A stretch of 33,583 nucleotides of DNA from Streptomyces violaceoruber (GCA_000720805.1 JODI01000085.1:1-33583); one strand, 5' to 3'. Positions 7,917 through 16,777 are shown, counted from the stretch's first letter. Translations and numbers: made by a program. The notes: generated by a model from the sequence alone, not told the origin.

Positions 7917-9722
7917 CTACCGGACGAGCTCCCAGTCCTGCGAACCGTCCTGCGCCGCGGCCTGCAAGGTCAGCGGCGCCCCGGCGGACGCGCCGGTCAG
8001 GTACAGCCCGGTGTTCTTGACCGCCTGCAGTCTGTAGAACCCGTCGCTGGTCCTGACGAGGTTCCAGCTGCCGGTGGCGCTGTTGTCGACCCACTGGCCG
8101 ATCCGCTGGCCGGCCGTCGCGTTCCCGGTCCAGATGGCGGCCGCGCGGCCGCCCGACTTGTTCAGCAGGGTCGTGCCGCCGTTCGGCTCGGTGACCACAT
8201 GCCAGTACTGGGTGTCATCGTTCGCCGCCGACCCCGGATCCTCCAGGACGACGTCGGGAACGTCCCCGTTGCCGATGTTCGCGTCGTTGGTCTTGTTCCC
8301 GGTGCCGATCACCTGGTCGGTCTTGCGGTTCACCAACTGGTAGTACGCCCCGTCGGAGTGGCCGAGGTCGACCTCGGCGTACGCGAGTGTGGACGTGCCC
8401 TGGTTGTTGAGGATCGCGAGCCGGCCGGTGCCGTCGACGTACTGCAGGTTGCGGCTGTAGCCGGCCGGGGAGGTCGTCTGGTACTCCTTCCAGACCCCGT
8501 TGCCGCGTCCGCTGTCGTTGACCCAGACGTTGCCGCTGCCGGCCGCGTTGTACACCAGGCGCCCTCCGGGAAGCCTGATGACGACCGGACTGCCGCCGGT
8601 CGCGAGAGCGTGCGAGCCGGTGTCCACCGGCAGCGAGGTGACGCCGTCGCCGGTGGGGGAGCCGGTGTAGAACTTCAACGGGTCCTTGGCGATCTGGTAC
8701 CTGGTGTTCGCTCCGCCGCCCCAGTACTCGTAGGTGAGGAGCCACTTGCCGTCCGTCATGCGGACGACGTTGGCCATCCCCGGACGGCCACCGCCGATCT
8801 CCGTCTTGCCGCCGCCCATGTCCTGGGTCAGTCCGGCGATGTCGACGACGGGGGCGCTCCACGCCGTGCTGCGGCCGTCCCAGGTCTTGTGGACGAGGAT
8901 CTGGCCCAGCGAGTCCTTCGCCGTGTCGTTCGCGGGGTCCAGGGTCGGGACGCCGGTCGTCGCGTCGAAACCGGTGTAGTCGTTCTCGTCGGAGTAGTAG
9001 CAGACGAGCCGGCCCTTGTAGACCATCAGGTACGGCTCCCACAGCGGATCCGTCTGCTTGCCGGTGTTGGCGTTCGCGATGTTCTGGCCGGTCGCGCCCG
9101 CGCTGCCGCCCTGCCAGCCGCCGGCGGCGATGACGTTGACGACCTTCCAGGTCACGCCGTCGTCGGTGCTGGAGTACAGGGCGATCGCCAGGTTCTTGCG
9201 GTCCCCGTCGTTGGTCGGCGTCCAGTTCGGGTCGGCCGCCTTGTGTTCCTTGTAGTAGTAGTCGTCACCCGACACGACACTCGCCAGCAGCAGCGTGCCC
9301 TGCTTCAGGTTCCCGACGTCCTGCGGAAGGGTGTAGAGGTAGGGGTTCGTCCAGTTGCTCGTGTACTTCGCGTACTGCGGGTCGCTGGAGAGGTACGCCG
9401 GAGCCTTCACCTCCGACAGCGGCTGCCACGTCGTTCCGTGGTCGTCGCTCTTGTAGACGGGGAGTGTCTGCTGGTCCGCGCTGCCCGTCGCCGGTACGAC
9501 GGTGGACTTCTCGAACGACGCGACCAGCCGGCCGCTCGGCAGCTGCGCCGACTTGGGGTAGATCGCGCAGTTGCCCCGCCCCTTCAGGCAGGGATCGCTG
9601 CCGAGCTGGTACAGGATCCCGCCCGTCGGGTTGTACGCCTGCGCACTGGCCATGGGTATCGCCAGCATCGCGGATGCCGCGGCGAAGGTTCCCAGCGCCT
9701 GCCCCAGTCTTCTTCTCTGCAT
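7917..9722 (-). CDS. Secreted Asp-box beta-propeller glycosidase (sialidase superfamily, GH93-like) with ricin-type lectin domain
   Basis: 601 residues. ATG 9722 is preceded by GAGGAGGGG; the longer open frame upstream is a shadow of the GH42 gene. A signal peptide (MQRRR, hydrophobic 9-26, cleavage after AQA at residue 29) sends it outside the cell. Residues about 30-430 form a sialidase-superfamily propeller with two clear Asp boxes, S92-DDHGTTW99 and S185-TDDGVTW192, and a GRPGMANVV..DGKWLLTYE block reminiscent of GH93 exo-arabinanases. The last 150 residues look like a ricin-type trefoil (YYQLVNRKTDQV, TQYWHV, GSWNLV, QDWELV). It is the last gene of the LacI-linked sugar operon, 83 bases after the GH42 gene. 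True sialidase activity is unlikely to be decided from this; arabinan or arabinogalactan cleavage is a reasonable guess. Confidence 0.8.
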   Translation of the reverse strand: MQRRRLGQALGTFAAASAMLAIPMASAQAYNPTGGILYQLGSDPCLKGRGNCAIYPKSAQLPSGRLVASFEKSTVVPATGSADQQTLPVYKSDDHGTTWQPLSEVKAPAYLSSDPQYAKYTSNWTNPYLYTLPQDVGNLKQGTLLLASVVSGDDYYYKEHKAADPNWTPTNDGDRKNLAIALYSSTDDGVTWKVVNVIAAGGWQGGSAGATGQNIANANTGKQTDPLWEPYLMVYKGRLVCYYSDENDYTGFDATTGVPTLDPANDTAKDSLGQILVHKTWDGRSTAWSAPVVDIAGLTQDMGGGKTEIGGGRPGMANVVRMTDGKWLLTYEYWGGGANTRYQIAKDPLKFYTGSPTGDGVTSLPVDTGSHALATGGSPVVIRLPGGRLVYNAAGSGNVWVNDSGRGNGVWKEYQTTSPAGYSRNLQYVDGTGRLAILNNQGTSTLAYAEVDLGHSDGAYYQLVNRKTDQVIGTGNKTNDANIGNGDVPDVVLEDPGSAANDDTQYWHVVTEPNGGTTLLNKSGGRAAAIWTGNATAGQRIGQWVDNSATGSWNLVRTSDGFYRLQAVKNTGLYLTGASAGAPLTLQAAAQDGSQDWELVR

Positions 9723-9757
9723 AGCCCCTCCTCGGGGGACGACCACGGTGATGCCTG

Positions 9758-9806
9758 CAAGGGGTGGATCAAGAGGGTGGTTCAAGGGGTGGATCAAGGG
9801 GTGGAT
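9758..9806 (-). repeat. 12-bp tandem repeat between GH42 and propeller genes
   Basis: Four tandem units of CAAGGGGTGGAT on the plus strand: exact copies at 9758-9769, 9783-9794 and 9795-9806, and a 13-bp variant (CAAGAGGGTGGTT) at 9770-9782. The array begins at the GH42 stop codon and ends about 35 bases before the next start codon, so it lies in the transcribed spacer of the operon. Confidence 0.85.
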
Positions 9807-11947
9807 CAGGAGACGAACACGCGGACGTCCCAGGCGCCGAGGTCGAGCGCCGTTCCCGCGGGGAGGGCCGTGTCGGCCAGGGCGTCGGTGAGGTCCACCG
9901 GAGCGGGGACGCTCGCCGGCTCCCAGCTCCAGTTGTGGGCGATGTGGACGCGGCGTCCGTCGGGGGAGGTGCCGCTCGTCACGGTGACGGAGGCCGGGAG
10001 GTCCCGCCAGGCGCTGGCGGAGGCCGGCGCCAGCCACGTGGCGAGCGCCTGGGCGAGGTCGTGGCCGGGGACGGTGCCGACGCAGGTGACGCGACCCGCC
10101 CCGTGCTGCCGGGTGGTGACCGCGGGCCAGCGGCCGAAGTGCGGGTGGTCGTACGTGACCAGCACATCGGCGTCGGTGACGGTCAGACCGTCCGCCCAGC
10201 GCGTCGCCGTCGCGCCCTCGGGCAGGTCCAGCGGCCCGCCGGGCGTGGAGCGCACGGGGATCTCCGCCGCGAGGTTGCTGAATTCGTCGTACGTCACTCC
10301 CGCGGCGCCGGTCAGCCGCCCGGGGGCCGGTTCCTGCCGGGCCCTGGCCTCGTGGTCGGCGTAGCCGGTGCGCGGGCCGAGGACCAGGTGGCCGCCCGCC
10401 TCCGCGTAGGCCGCGAACCAGTCGAGCGTCGAGTCGGCGGCGAGGTACAACGCCGGGACGACGAGGACGGGGTGGCGGCGGACGGCCTCCTCGGGCGTGA
10501 TGCCCTCGCTCCCCCAGCCTTCGCGCGGGTCGTGGAGCTGGCGGACGTGGACGATGCGGACCTGGCGGTCGGCCTCGAACGCGCCGCGGTAGAACGGGTC
10601 GAAGATACGGTGGTAGGCCTCCGGGTCCGGCTGGCCGTCCGGCTTGGCCAGCGGCGGGTACTTCTGCATGAGCCACTTGCTCGGCGTCGAGTACACCATC
10701 GTGATGTCCGCGTCCGGTTCGAGACCGGCGACCAGGGGACCGGCCATCTCGAACTCGGCTCCCAGACGGGCGAGTTCGGCGTACGTGCGGCCGGGGCGGC
10801 CGGTGTGCGGCAGGATGCCGCCCCAGTACGTCTCCGCGCCGAAGTGCAGGGTGTGCCAGTGCCAGTACTCGATCATGCGGGCCCCGCGTCCGACGAGCGC
10901 CCAGGCGGCCTGCCGCCACTGCCCGTCGTAGGCGGGCCGGTTGTCCCACGGGAAGCCGATGGAGCCGGCGTTGGTCTCGGTGACCAGGAACGGCTCCTGA
11001 CGGGAGGCGAACATCCAGTCGGCGGTCTGGTACAACGACCACACGCCGGTCGTCTTCCAGCTCTGCTCGTGGTCGTCGGGGGTGGGATCGGGCAGCAGGA
11101 GCCCGTCCTGCATGTCGTAGTAGGGGTTGCCGGAGGCGATGTCGAGACGGTCGGTCAGCTCGTCGTCCTCCACCGCGGGGCGCTTGTAGGAGATGCAGGT
11201 GGTGACGAAGTGCTCGGGCCGGGCGTACTCGCGGACGATGTCGGCCTGCCAGCCGATGAACTCGGTGACCTGGCGGGCCTGGAACTCCCGCCAGGCGACG
11301 TCGTACTGCGGCTGGGCGTTGCCGTCCGGGGTCCACAGGTCCGCCCACGTGGACAGCCGGTGCGACCAGTAGACCAGGCCCCACTCGCGGTTGAGGGTCT
11401 CGACGTCGCCGTACTTGGCCCGCAGGTGGTCGACGAAGCGCTGGAAGACGCCGTGGTTGTGGAGCAGTTCGTTGCCGGGTTCGTTGTCGACCTGGAAACC
11501 GATGACGGCCGGGTGGTCGGCGTACCGGGCGACGATCTTACGGATCACCCGCTCGGCGTGGAACAGGAACGCCGGGTGCGTGAGGTCGACCTCCTGGCGG
11601 GCGCCCCAGCCGATGCGCTCACCGGTGTGCCGTTCGCCCGTGATCTCCGGGTACTGCCGGGCCAGCCACGGCGGCACGGCGTACGTCGGCGTGCCGAGGA
11701 CGACGGAGATGCCCCGTTCGTGGGCGCCGTCCAGCACCGGCTGGAGCCAGTCCAGGTCGAAGCGTCCGTTTTCCGGCTCCCAGGTCGACCACACCGACTC
11801 GCCGACCCGGATGACGGTCAGATGCGCGTCGGCCATCAGGTCGAGGTCGGTCTTGAGACGCTCGTCGGGGCGGTCGGTGCCGTAGGGGGGCTGGTATTCG
11901 TGGTAGTACGCGGCGCCGAAGAGGACGCGGGCAGGCAGAGCCGCCAT
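9806..11947 (-). CDS. GH42 beta-galactosidase
   Basis: 713 residues, normal length for GH42. ATG 11947 follows GGAGG (minus strand) about 9 bases upstream, and the mature-type N-terminus VLFGAAYYHEYQP starts right after it; longer frames are shadows. Order: TIM barrel (about 8-395) with acid/base E156 in VDNEPG and nucleophile E324 in VTETNAG, then a trimerisation domain (about 400-620, HVRQLHDPREGWGSEG, VVPALYLA) and a short C-terminal beta domain. No signal peptide, so it acts in the cytoplasm on galactosides brought in by the adjacent ABC importer. Typical GH42 substrates are beta-1,4/1,3-galacto-oligosaccharides from pectic galactan or arabinogalactan; some members act on alpha-L-arabinopyranosides. 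It is 68 bases downstream of the second permease gene and is likely co-transcribed. Confidence 0.93.
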   Translation of the reverse strand: MAALPARVLFGAAYYHEYQPPYGTDRPDERLKTDLDLMADAHLTVIRVGESVWSTWEPENGRFDLDWLQPVLDGAHERGISVVLGTPTYAVPPWLARQYPEITGERHTGERIGWGARQEVDLTHPAFLFHAERVIRKIVARYADHPAVIGFQVDNEPGNELLHNHGVFQRFVDHLRAKYGDVETLNREWGLVYWSHRLSTWADLWTPDGNAQPQYDVAWREFQARQVTEFIGWQADIVREYARPEHFVTTCISYKRPAVEDDELTDRLDIASGNPYYDMQDGLLLPDPTPDDHEQSWKTTGVWSLYQTADWMFASRQEPFLVTETNAGSIGFPWDNRPAYDGQWRQAAWALVGRGARMIEYWHWHTLHFGAETYWGGILPHTGRPGRTYAELARLGAEFEMAGPLVAGLEPDADITMVYSTPSKWLMQKYPPLAKPDGQPDPEAYHRIFDPFYRGAFEADRQVRIVHVRQLHDPREGWGSEGITPEEAVRRHPVLVVPALYLAADSTLDWFAAYAEAGGHLVLGPRTGYADHEARARQEPAPGRLTGAAGVTYDEFSNLAAEIPVRSTPGGPLDLPEGATATRWADGLTVTDADVLVTYDHPHFGRWPAVTTRQHGAGRVTCVGTVPGHDLAQALATWLAPASASAWRDLPASVTVTSGTSPDGRRVHIAHNWSWEPASVPAPVDLTDALADTALPAGTALDLGAWDVRVFVS

Positions 11948-12015
11948 GAAGGAAACCTCCGAGGAAGAGTGGGACGAGGGCTGCGCCCTCCTGTGTGACA
12001 CGAGGGACGCGCGCC

Positions 12016-12945
12016 CTACTGCTTGACGCCGCCCGCGGCCAGGCCGCTCTGCCAGTACCGCTGGAGCATCAGGAAGGCCACGACGAGGGGCAGGATCGAG
12101 ATCAGGGAGCCGGTCACGACCAGCGCGAGCATGTCGCTGCTGGAGCCGGCCCCGCCGTTCTGCGCCTGCGCGGCCCAGGAGGACAGGCCGACCGTGATCG
12201 GATACAGGTCCGGGTCGTTCAGCATGATCAGCGGCAGGAAGTAGTTGTTCCAGGTCGCCACGAGCGTGAACAGCAGCACCGTCACCAGGCCGGGGCCCAG
12301 CAGCCTGAGCACGATCCCGAAGAAGATCCGGGCCTCGCCGGCGCCGTCGATCCGGGCGGCCTCCAGGAGGCTGTCCGGGACGGCGTCCTGGGCGTAGATA
12401 CGCATGAGGTACAGGCCGAACGGGTTGACCAGCGAGGGCAGGATGATCGCCCACGGGGTGTTGACCAGCCCCGCCTTGGCGAAGAGCAGGTAGGTCGGGA
12501 TCGCCAGGGCGGTGGTCGGGACCATGACGGCGCCGAGGACCAGGTTGAAGGCGGCCCGGTCGCCGCGGAAGCGGAACTTGGCGAAACCGTATCCGCCGGC
12601 GGCGGCGAGCAGCGCCGCCCCGACCGCGCTGACACCCGCGTACAACACGGTGTTGAGCAGCCAGTGCACGAAGACCCCGTCGTCCTGGGTGAAGGTCTTC
12701 TCGACGTTCGTCAGCAGCTGCGGGGCGTGCGAGAACCACAGGCCGAAGCTGTTGAACAGATCCTGGGCGCTCTTGGTCGAGGCGATCAGCAGCCAGAACA
12801 GCGGGAGGAGGAAGTACGCCAGAACCGCCAGCATGGCGATCGTCAGCGGGGTGCTGCGGCGGGCCCGGCGCTTTGTGGCGGGAGCGGTGTGAACCCGTTC
12901 CGTCGCCTTGGGCGCGACCGGGGCCGCAGGGGTGGTCGTCGTCAC
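12016..12945 (-). CDS. Carbohydrate ABC transporter permease, MalG-like
   Basis: 309 residues. The GTG start at 12945 overlaps the previous gene's TGA by four bases (GTGA) and is preceded by AGGAGG at 6-7 bases, so translation is coupled. A Thr/Pro/Ala-rich cytoplasmic N-terminus (about 1-30) precedes six membrane helices beginning with LTIAMLAVLAYFLLPLFWLLIAS. The ATPase-contact EAA loop is clear: EAARIDGAGEARIFFGIVLRLLGPG. It ends in GGVKQ, typical of MalG/CUT1-type subunits. It forms the channel with the partner permease encoded just upstream. No ATPase gene is present, so a shared multi-sugar ATPase elsewhere (MsiK-like in Streptomyces) presumably drives uptake. Confidence 0.93.
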   Translation of the reverse strand: MTTTTPAAPVAPKATERVHTAPATKRRARRSTPLTIAMLAVLAYFLLPLFWLLIASTKSAQDLFNSFGLWFSHAPQLLTNVEKTFTQDDGVFVHWLLNTVLYAGVSAVGAALLAAAGGYGFAKFRFRGDRAAFNLVLGAVMVPTTALAIPTYLLFAKAGLVNTPWAIILPSLVNPFGLYLMRIYAQDAVPDSLLEAARIDGAGEARIFFGIVLRLLGPGLVTVLLFTLVATWNNYFLPLIMLNDPDLYPITVGLSSWAAQAQNGGAGSSSDMLALVVTGSLISILPLVVAFLMLQRYWQSGLAAGGVKQ

Positions 12946-13841
12946 GGGGTCCTCCTGCGGTTCGCGGTGAGCAGGACGGCGTAGGAGGCGATCACGATGA
13001 CGAGGCCGAGGAGGAAGGACACCGTGGCCGCGTAGTTGACCTGCTGGCCGGTGAAGGCGAGCGTGTAGGCGTAGAGGTTGGCGGTGTAGGAGCTGCTGAT
13101 GACGTCGGGCGCGATCTTCATCAACAGGCTCGGCTCGTTGAACAGCTGGAAGCTGCCGATCACCGAGAACAGCAGGGTGAGCAGGATGGCGGGACGCAGC
13201 GCCGGCAGCTTGATGGACCAGGCGGTACGCCAGGCACCGGCCCCGTCCATCGAGGCCGCCTCGTACAGCTCGTGCGGGATCGTCCGCAGGGCGGCGTACA
13301 GGATGATCATGTTGTACCCGACGAACTCCCAGGTCACGATGTTCGCCAGGCTGCCGAGCATCCAGCTGTCGCTGAGGAAGTCCGGGACCGGCAGGCTCAG
13401 CTTCCGGCTCAGCTGGGCGAAGGGGCCGAAGTCCGGTCCGTACAGATAGCCCCACATCAGGGTCGCGACCACGCTCGGGACGGCGTACGGGACGAAGATG
13501 CCCAGCCGGATCACCCGCGCGAGCCGCAGCAGCCCGCTGTCGAGCGCGAGGGCGAACAGCAGCGCCAGCAGCAGCATCAACGGGACCTGGATGACGAAGA
13601 ACAGGGCGACGCGTCCGACGCCGTGCAGGAACTGGGAGTCGCCCAGGGCCTGGACGTAGTTGTCGAAGCCGACGAAGGCGGTGCCGCCGATCAACCGTTC
13701 CTGGAACAGGCTGAGGTAGCCGGCGTAGCCGAGGGGCGCGAGGAACAGCAGCAGGAACAGCACCATGAACGGGGCGACGAACAGGGGGCCTGCCGAGCGG
13801 CGCCGCCCCCTGGCGCGGGCCGTGGTGGTGGCGGTGGTCAT
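12942..13841 (-). CDS. Carbohydrate ABC transporter permease, MalF-like
   Basis: 299 residues, six predicted membrane helices starting with LFVAPFMVLFLLLFLAPLGYAGYLSLF after a basic N-terminus (RARGRRR). The EAA motif is present as YEAASMDGAGAWRTAWSIKLPALRPAI. ATG 13841 begins one base after the TGA of the solute-binding protein gene, and its own stop overlaps the next permease by four bases, so the three transporter genes are one tightly coupled operon of the CUT1 sugar family. It would pair with the MalG-like subunit in the membrane. Confidence 0.93.
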   Translation of the reverse strand: MTTATTTARARGRRRSAGPLFVAPFMVLFLLLFLAPLGYAGYLSLFQERLIGGTAFVGFDNYVQALGDSQFLHGVGRVALFFVIQVPLMLLLALLFALALDSGLLRLARVIRLGIFVPYAVPSVVATLMWGYLYGPDFGPFAQLSRKLSLPVPDFLSDSWMLGSLANIVTWEFVGYNMIILYAALRTIPHELYEAASMDGAGAWRTAWSIKLPALRPAILLTLLFSVIGSFQLFNEPSLLMKIAPDVISSSYTANLYAYTLAFTGQQVNYAATVSFLLGLVIVIASYAVLLTANRRRTP

Positions 13842-13842
13842 C

Positions 13843-15246
13843 TCAGCTCCCCTTGACGGTGAAGCCCTGGTTCTTGGCGTACGTGGTCAGCCGTGTCTGC
13901 CAGGTGCCGAGCGCGCGGACGGTGTCGGTCTTGTCGGCGAGTGACTTGCCGACCGTCTCGGTCCAGTCGGTCGCCGCCTGGTCGAGGAACGGGGGCCACT
14001 GGAAGGAGGCGTTGACGGTGGAGCTGATGTCGGCGAAGACCTGGTTGACCTTCTGGCCGCCGTAGAAGGTGGGGGCGTCCCCGACGAAATCGGCGTCCGT
14101 GAGCAGGGACTTGGTCGCGGGGAAGAAGAACTGCTCGGTGGCGAACATCTTCGCGCTGGCCGGGTCGCTGTTGAGGAACTGCGCGAACTGGGCCGCAGCG
14201 ATGGGGTTCTTGGTCGAGCGGATGACCGCGGTGGTCGAGCCGCCCCAGTTGCCCGAGCTGGGCTTGGCCGTGTCCCACTGCGGCAGCGGGGCCGCGCGCC
14301 ACTTGCCCGCGGTGGCCTTGGCGGAGCCGGAGAGGAAGACGGGACCCCAGGCGGCGGTGATCCAAGTGGCGTACTTGCCCTTGTTGAGCGCCGCGTACCA
14401 GGCGTCGGTGAAGTCCGGCTCGACGCCGATGACGCCCTCCTTGGCGAGCCCGCCCCAGAACTCGCCGAGCTTCCTGGAGACGGCGTCGTCGACACTGATC
14501 GAGATGTCGCTCTTGCCGGAGGTGGCGTACGGCTTGGCGCCCGCCTGCCACAACAGGCCGTGCCAGGCGGCGACTTGGTTGGCCGCGAGGTTGGTCAGAT
14601 ACACGTCGGGGTCGGCCTTGTGCAGCTTGCGGGCCGCGGCCGCGAACTCGTCCCAGGTCTTCGGCACGTCGATGCCGTGCTTGTCGAAGATGTCCTGCCG
14701 GTACAGCATGCCCATCGGCCCGGTGTCCTGGGGGATCGCCCAGACCTCGCCGTCGCTGCCGCTGACCTGGCCCCAGGTCCAGTCGACGAACTGGCCCTTG
14801 AGCGCGGAGGCGCCGTAGGGGCGCAGATCCAGCAGGCTGTTGGTGATGGTGAAGGTCGGGATGGCCTGGTACTCGATCTGCACCATGTCCGGAGCGCCGC
14901 TGCCCGCCTTCAGCGCGGTGCGCAGCTTGGTGTACTGCGGGGTGCCCTGCCCGGCGTTGACGACCTTGATCTTGATGGCCGGGTACTTCTTCTCGAAGAG
15001 CGCGACCTCCTTGTCGATGTTCGGGACCCAGGTCCAGAACGTCAGCTCGGTGGGCGTCTTCATCGCCTTGTCGATGTCGGCCTGGCTGACCGGCTTGGCG
15101 GCGGCGGAGGAACCGCCGGAGTCACCGCCGCCGCACGCCGTGAGAGCGGCGCCCAGGGACAGGGCACCCGTCGCGGTGAGGAACAGCCGACGGCTCATCG
15201 GGGAGGGGACGGGCAGGGACGTGGATGTGGAGCTGAATGTGCGCAT
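13843..15246 (-). CDS. ABC transporter sugar-binding lipoprotein
   Basis: 467 residues. ATG 15246 has GGGAG about 7-8 bases upstream; the internal ATG at 15198 (MSRRLFLT) has no Shine-Dalgarno, although the signal peptide proper begins there. [21 protein letters not shown] contains a twin-arginine-like motif and a lipobox with lipidated C38, followed by a Gly/Ser linker, so the protein is anchored outside the membrane, probably through Tat. The remainder fits family 1 extracellular sugar-binding proteins (PF01547-like: [32 protein letters not shown]). It delivers an oligosaccharide to the two permeases encoded directly downstream. The ligand is not readable, but the GH42 gene in the operon points to galactosides or arabino-galacto-oligosaccharides. 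Confidence 0.92.
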   Translation of the reverse strand: MRTFSSTSTSLPVPSPMSRRLFLTATGALSLGAALTACGGGDSGGSSAAAKPVSQADIDKAMKTPTELTFWTWVPNIDKEVALFEKKYPAIKIKVVNAGQGTPQYTKLRTALKAGSGAPDMVQIEYQAIPTFTITNSLLDLRPYGASALKGQFVDWTWGQVSGSDGEVWAIPQDTGPMGMLYRQDIFDKHGIDVPKTWDEFAAAARKLHKADPDVYLTNLAANQVAAWHGLLWQAGAKPYATSGKSDISISVDDAVSRKLGEFWGGLAKEGVIGVEPDFTDAWYAALNKGKYATWITAAWGPVFLSGSAKATAGKWRAAPLPQWDTAKPSSGNWGGSTTAVIRSTKNPIAAAQFAQFLNSDPASAKMFATEQFFFPATKSLLTDADFVGDAPTFYGGQKVNQVFADISSTVNASFQWPPFLDQAATDWTETVGKSLADKTDTVRALGTWQTRLTTYAKNQGFTVKGS

Positions 15247-15372
15247 GGTGGACTCCCGCCGGTGGCGAAGGTGAGGTCACGCCTGGCGCGGGCGCGCGCA
15301 CAGGCATGGGGGAAACACACGGAGGTGACGACCGGGGGCGTGAAGCCGATGTGGTCGGACGGTCCGGGGAGG

Positions 15373-15435
15373 GTGTTCAGACAGGGGTACGGAGACGTGG
15401 ATCAGAGTCTGCTGTGTCTGTTGTGTTCAGAGAGG
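15373..15435 (-). promoter_or_regulatory. Direct repeat in the presumed promoter region of the sugar operon
   Basis: The 13-bp element GTGTTCAGA[C/G]AGG occurs at 15373-15385 and 15423-15435 (plus strand), exactly 50 bases apart, with one mismatch. It lies in the 293-base gap upstream of the solute-binding protein, where the operon promoter must be. Between the copies is a relatively AT-rich segment with the small palindrome CAGACTCTG. No convincing -35/-10 was found, and it does not match the inverted repeat upstream of the LacI gene. Confidence 0.4.
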
Positions 15436-15539
15436 GCCCGGCGCCTGTTCGACCAGGACGTGGGCGTGACCGGTACAGCGGCTCGTGCCGGGAGCACGGG
15501 TCGGCCGCGAGTTCTCGCTGAACGGGCCGAATGGGTGGT

Positions 15540-16682
15540 TCAAGTCCGAGGGGACGGGCCTCCGTTCGGCAGCGACGGACGGTGCGTGCCCCCACGCGGG
15601 CGGGAGGCGGTACGCCGTCCGCGGGCCGGGGTCGTCCGGCTCGGCGGAGGCGCGGTGGACGTTCGGACGATGAGGTCGACCGGTGGGTCGCTGGGCGGCA
15701 GGGGCTCCGCGTCCGGGTTCTCGATGGTGTGCACCAGACGCTTGAGCCCCTCCTGCGCCACGGTGTCGAACGGCTGCCGCACCGTGGTCAGCGGAGGTGT
15801 CACATAGGCGGCGACCGGGATGTCGTCGAAGCCGACGACGCTGACGTCCTCCGGCACCCGCCGGCCTGCCTCCGTCAGCGCACGGATCAGGCCGATCGCC
15901 ATGTCGTCGTTGGCGGCGAAGACCGCGGTGACGTCACGGTTCTCCGCCAGTGCGCGCCCCGCCCGGTACCCGGACCCGGCCGACCAGTCGCCCTCGGCGA
16001 CCGGAGGGATCTCCCTGTCATGGTCGGCCAGTGTCGCTCGCCACCCTTTCAGACGGTCCCGGGCGGCGTACCACCGCTGCGGTCCGGCCAGGTGATGGAC
16101 CGTCACATGCCCGAGGGCCAGCAGGTGTTCGGTGGCCGTGCGGGCCATCAGGTCGGCACCGTCCCCCGCGGTCAGCACCGTGGGAGCGGTGACCGGTGAG
16201 GGTGCGCCGAGGACGAGGACCGGTACGTCGACGCGGAGGGACGACTGTCCGTCGACCCCTTCCTCGTCGATCGGTTCGGAGATGACGATGCCGTCCACGC
16301 CCTGATCGAGGAGCGAGTCCACGGCACCGGCGAGGCCCGCCGGGTCGCCTTCCATCGTGTTGACCACGCGCAGCGCGTATCCCGTGTCCCGGACGACCCG
16401 CTCCACCCCCATGAGCAGCGAGGCGGGTCCGTACAGGGCGGTGCCGAGCGTGACCACGCCGATCGAGCGGGTCCGCCCGGAGGCCAGTGCCCGGGCCGCG
16501 TTGTTCAGCCGGTAGCCGAGCTGTTCCGCGGCTTCCAGCACGCGCCGGCGTACGTCGGCGGAGACGTACGGCTCGTCGTTGAAGACCCGCGACACCGTCT
16601 TCTGCGACACCCCGGCCAGGCGGGCCACGTCCACGCTGCGGGGCGTGGCCGAGCCACGGCCCCGTCCTGTCTCTCGCGTCAT
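15540..16682 (-). CDS. LacI family transcriptional regulator
   Basis: 380 residues. ATG 16682 is chosen because GGAGG lies 5-6 bases upstream; an earlier in-frame start would add a non-homologous 14 residues. The helix-turn-helix is at about 15-60 (SVDVARLAGVSQKTVSRVFNDEPYVS), including the hinge region helix LNNAARALASGRT. The periplasmic-binding-like effector domain runs from about 65 (SIGVVTLG) to 345, with AANDDMAIGLIRAL and VSVVGFDDIPVAAYVTPPLTTVRQP typical of LacI/GalR. The Arg/Pro/Ser-rich tail of about 30 residues after PVDLIVRTS is unusual. It lies just upstream and in the same direction as the sugar ABC/GH42 operon and is the likely repressor of it, with the imported sugar as inducer. 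Confidence 0.92.
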   Translation of the reverse strand: MTRETGRGRGSATPRSVDVARLAGVSQKTVSRVFNDEPYVSADVRRRVLEAAEQLGYRLNNAARALASGRTRSIGVVTLGTALYGPASLLMGVERVVRDTGYALRVVNTMEGDPAGLAGAVDSLLDQGVDGIVISEPIDEEGVDGQSSLRVDVPVLVLGAPSPVTAPTVLTAGDGADLMARTATEHLLALGHVTVHHLAGPQRWYAARDRLKGWRATLADHDREIPPVAEGDWSAGSGYRAGRALAENRDVTAVFAANDDMAIGLIRALTEAGRRVPEDVSVVGFDDIPVAAYVTPPLTTVRQPFDTVAQEGLKRLVHTIENPDAEPLPPSDPPVDLIVRTSTAPPPSRTTPARGRRTASRPRGGTHRPSLPNGGPSPRT

Positions 16683-16734
16683 GGTGCCTCCGGATCGCCG
16701 CGCCGCAGAGCCTGATGATGCCACTCCTGCTGGC

Positions 16735-16777
16735 TGACTGCGTAGTCATGTCTACGCAGTCATAGGACACTCGTCAA
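16735..16777 (-). promoter_or_regulatory. Promoter with embedded perfect inverted repeat upstream of lacI-type gene
   Basis: On the minus strand, -35 TTGACG (16777-16772), a 17-base spacer and -10 TAGACA (16754-16749) form a good housekeeping promoter. A perfect 11-bp inverted repeat, TGACTGCGTAG and CTACGCAGTCA (16735-16745 and 16752-16762, 6-nt spacer), covers the -10 box. Binding here would block transcription, which is the expected arrangement for autorepression by the LacI protein. The predicted transcript starts about 60 bases before ATG 16682. Confidence 0.75.

Noticed and set aside
7652..8020. Plus-strand frame starting MSTTTTHSNG
   Set aside because: No Shine-Dalgarno, biased composition, and it runs antisense into the propeller gene. 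Possibly a remnant, but not supportable as a gene.
6726..10364. 1212-codon plus-strand open frame across the desaturase and propeller genes
   Set aside because: It is antisense to genes with clear catalytic motifs and is Arg/Pro/Gly-rich with no domain. High third-position GC keeps the opposite frames open.
9764..11998. 744-codon plus-strand frame opposite the GH42 gene
   Set aside because: A mirror frame of GH42; its Val/Gly/Arg-rich repeats follow from the GH42 codons. No ribosome site.
11948..12739. N-terminal extension of the GH42 frame
   Set aside because: It is a shadow of the MalG-like permease gene; ATG 11947 has GGAGG and begins the conserved barrel.
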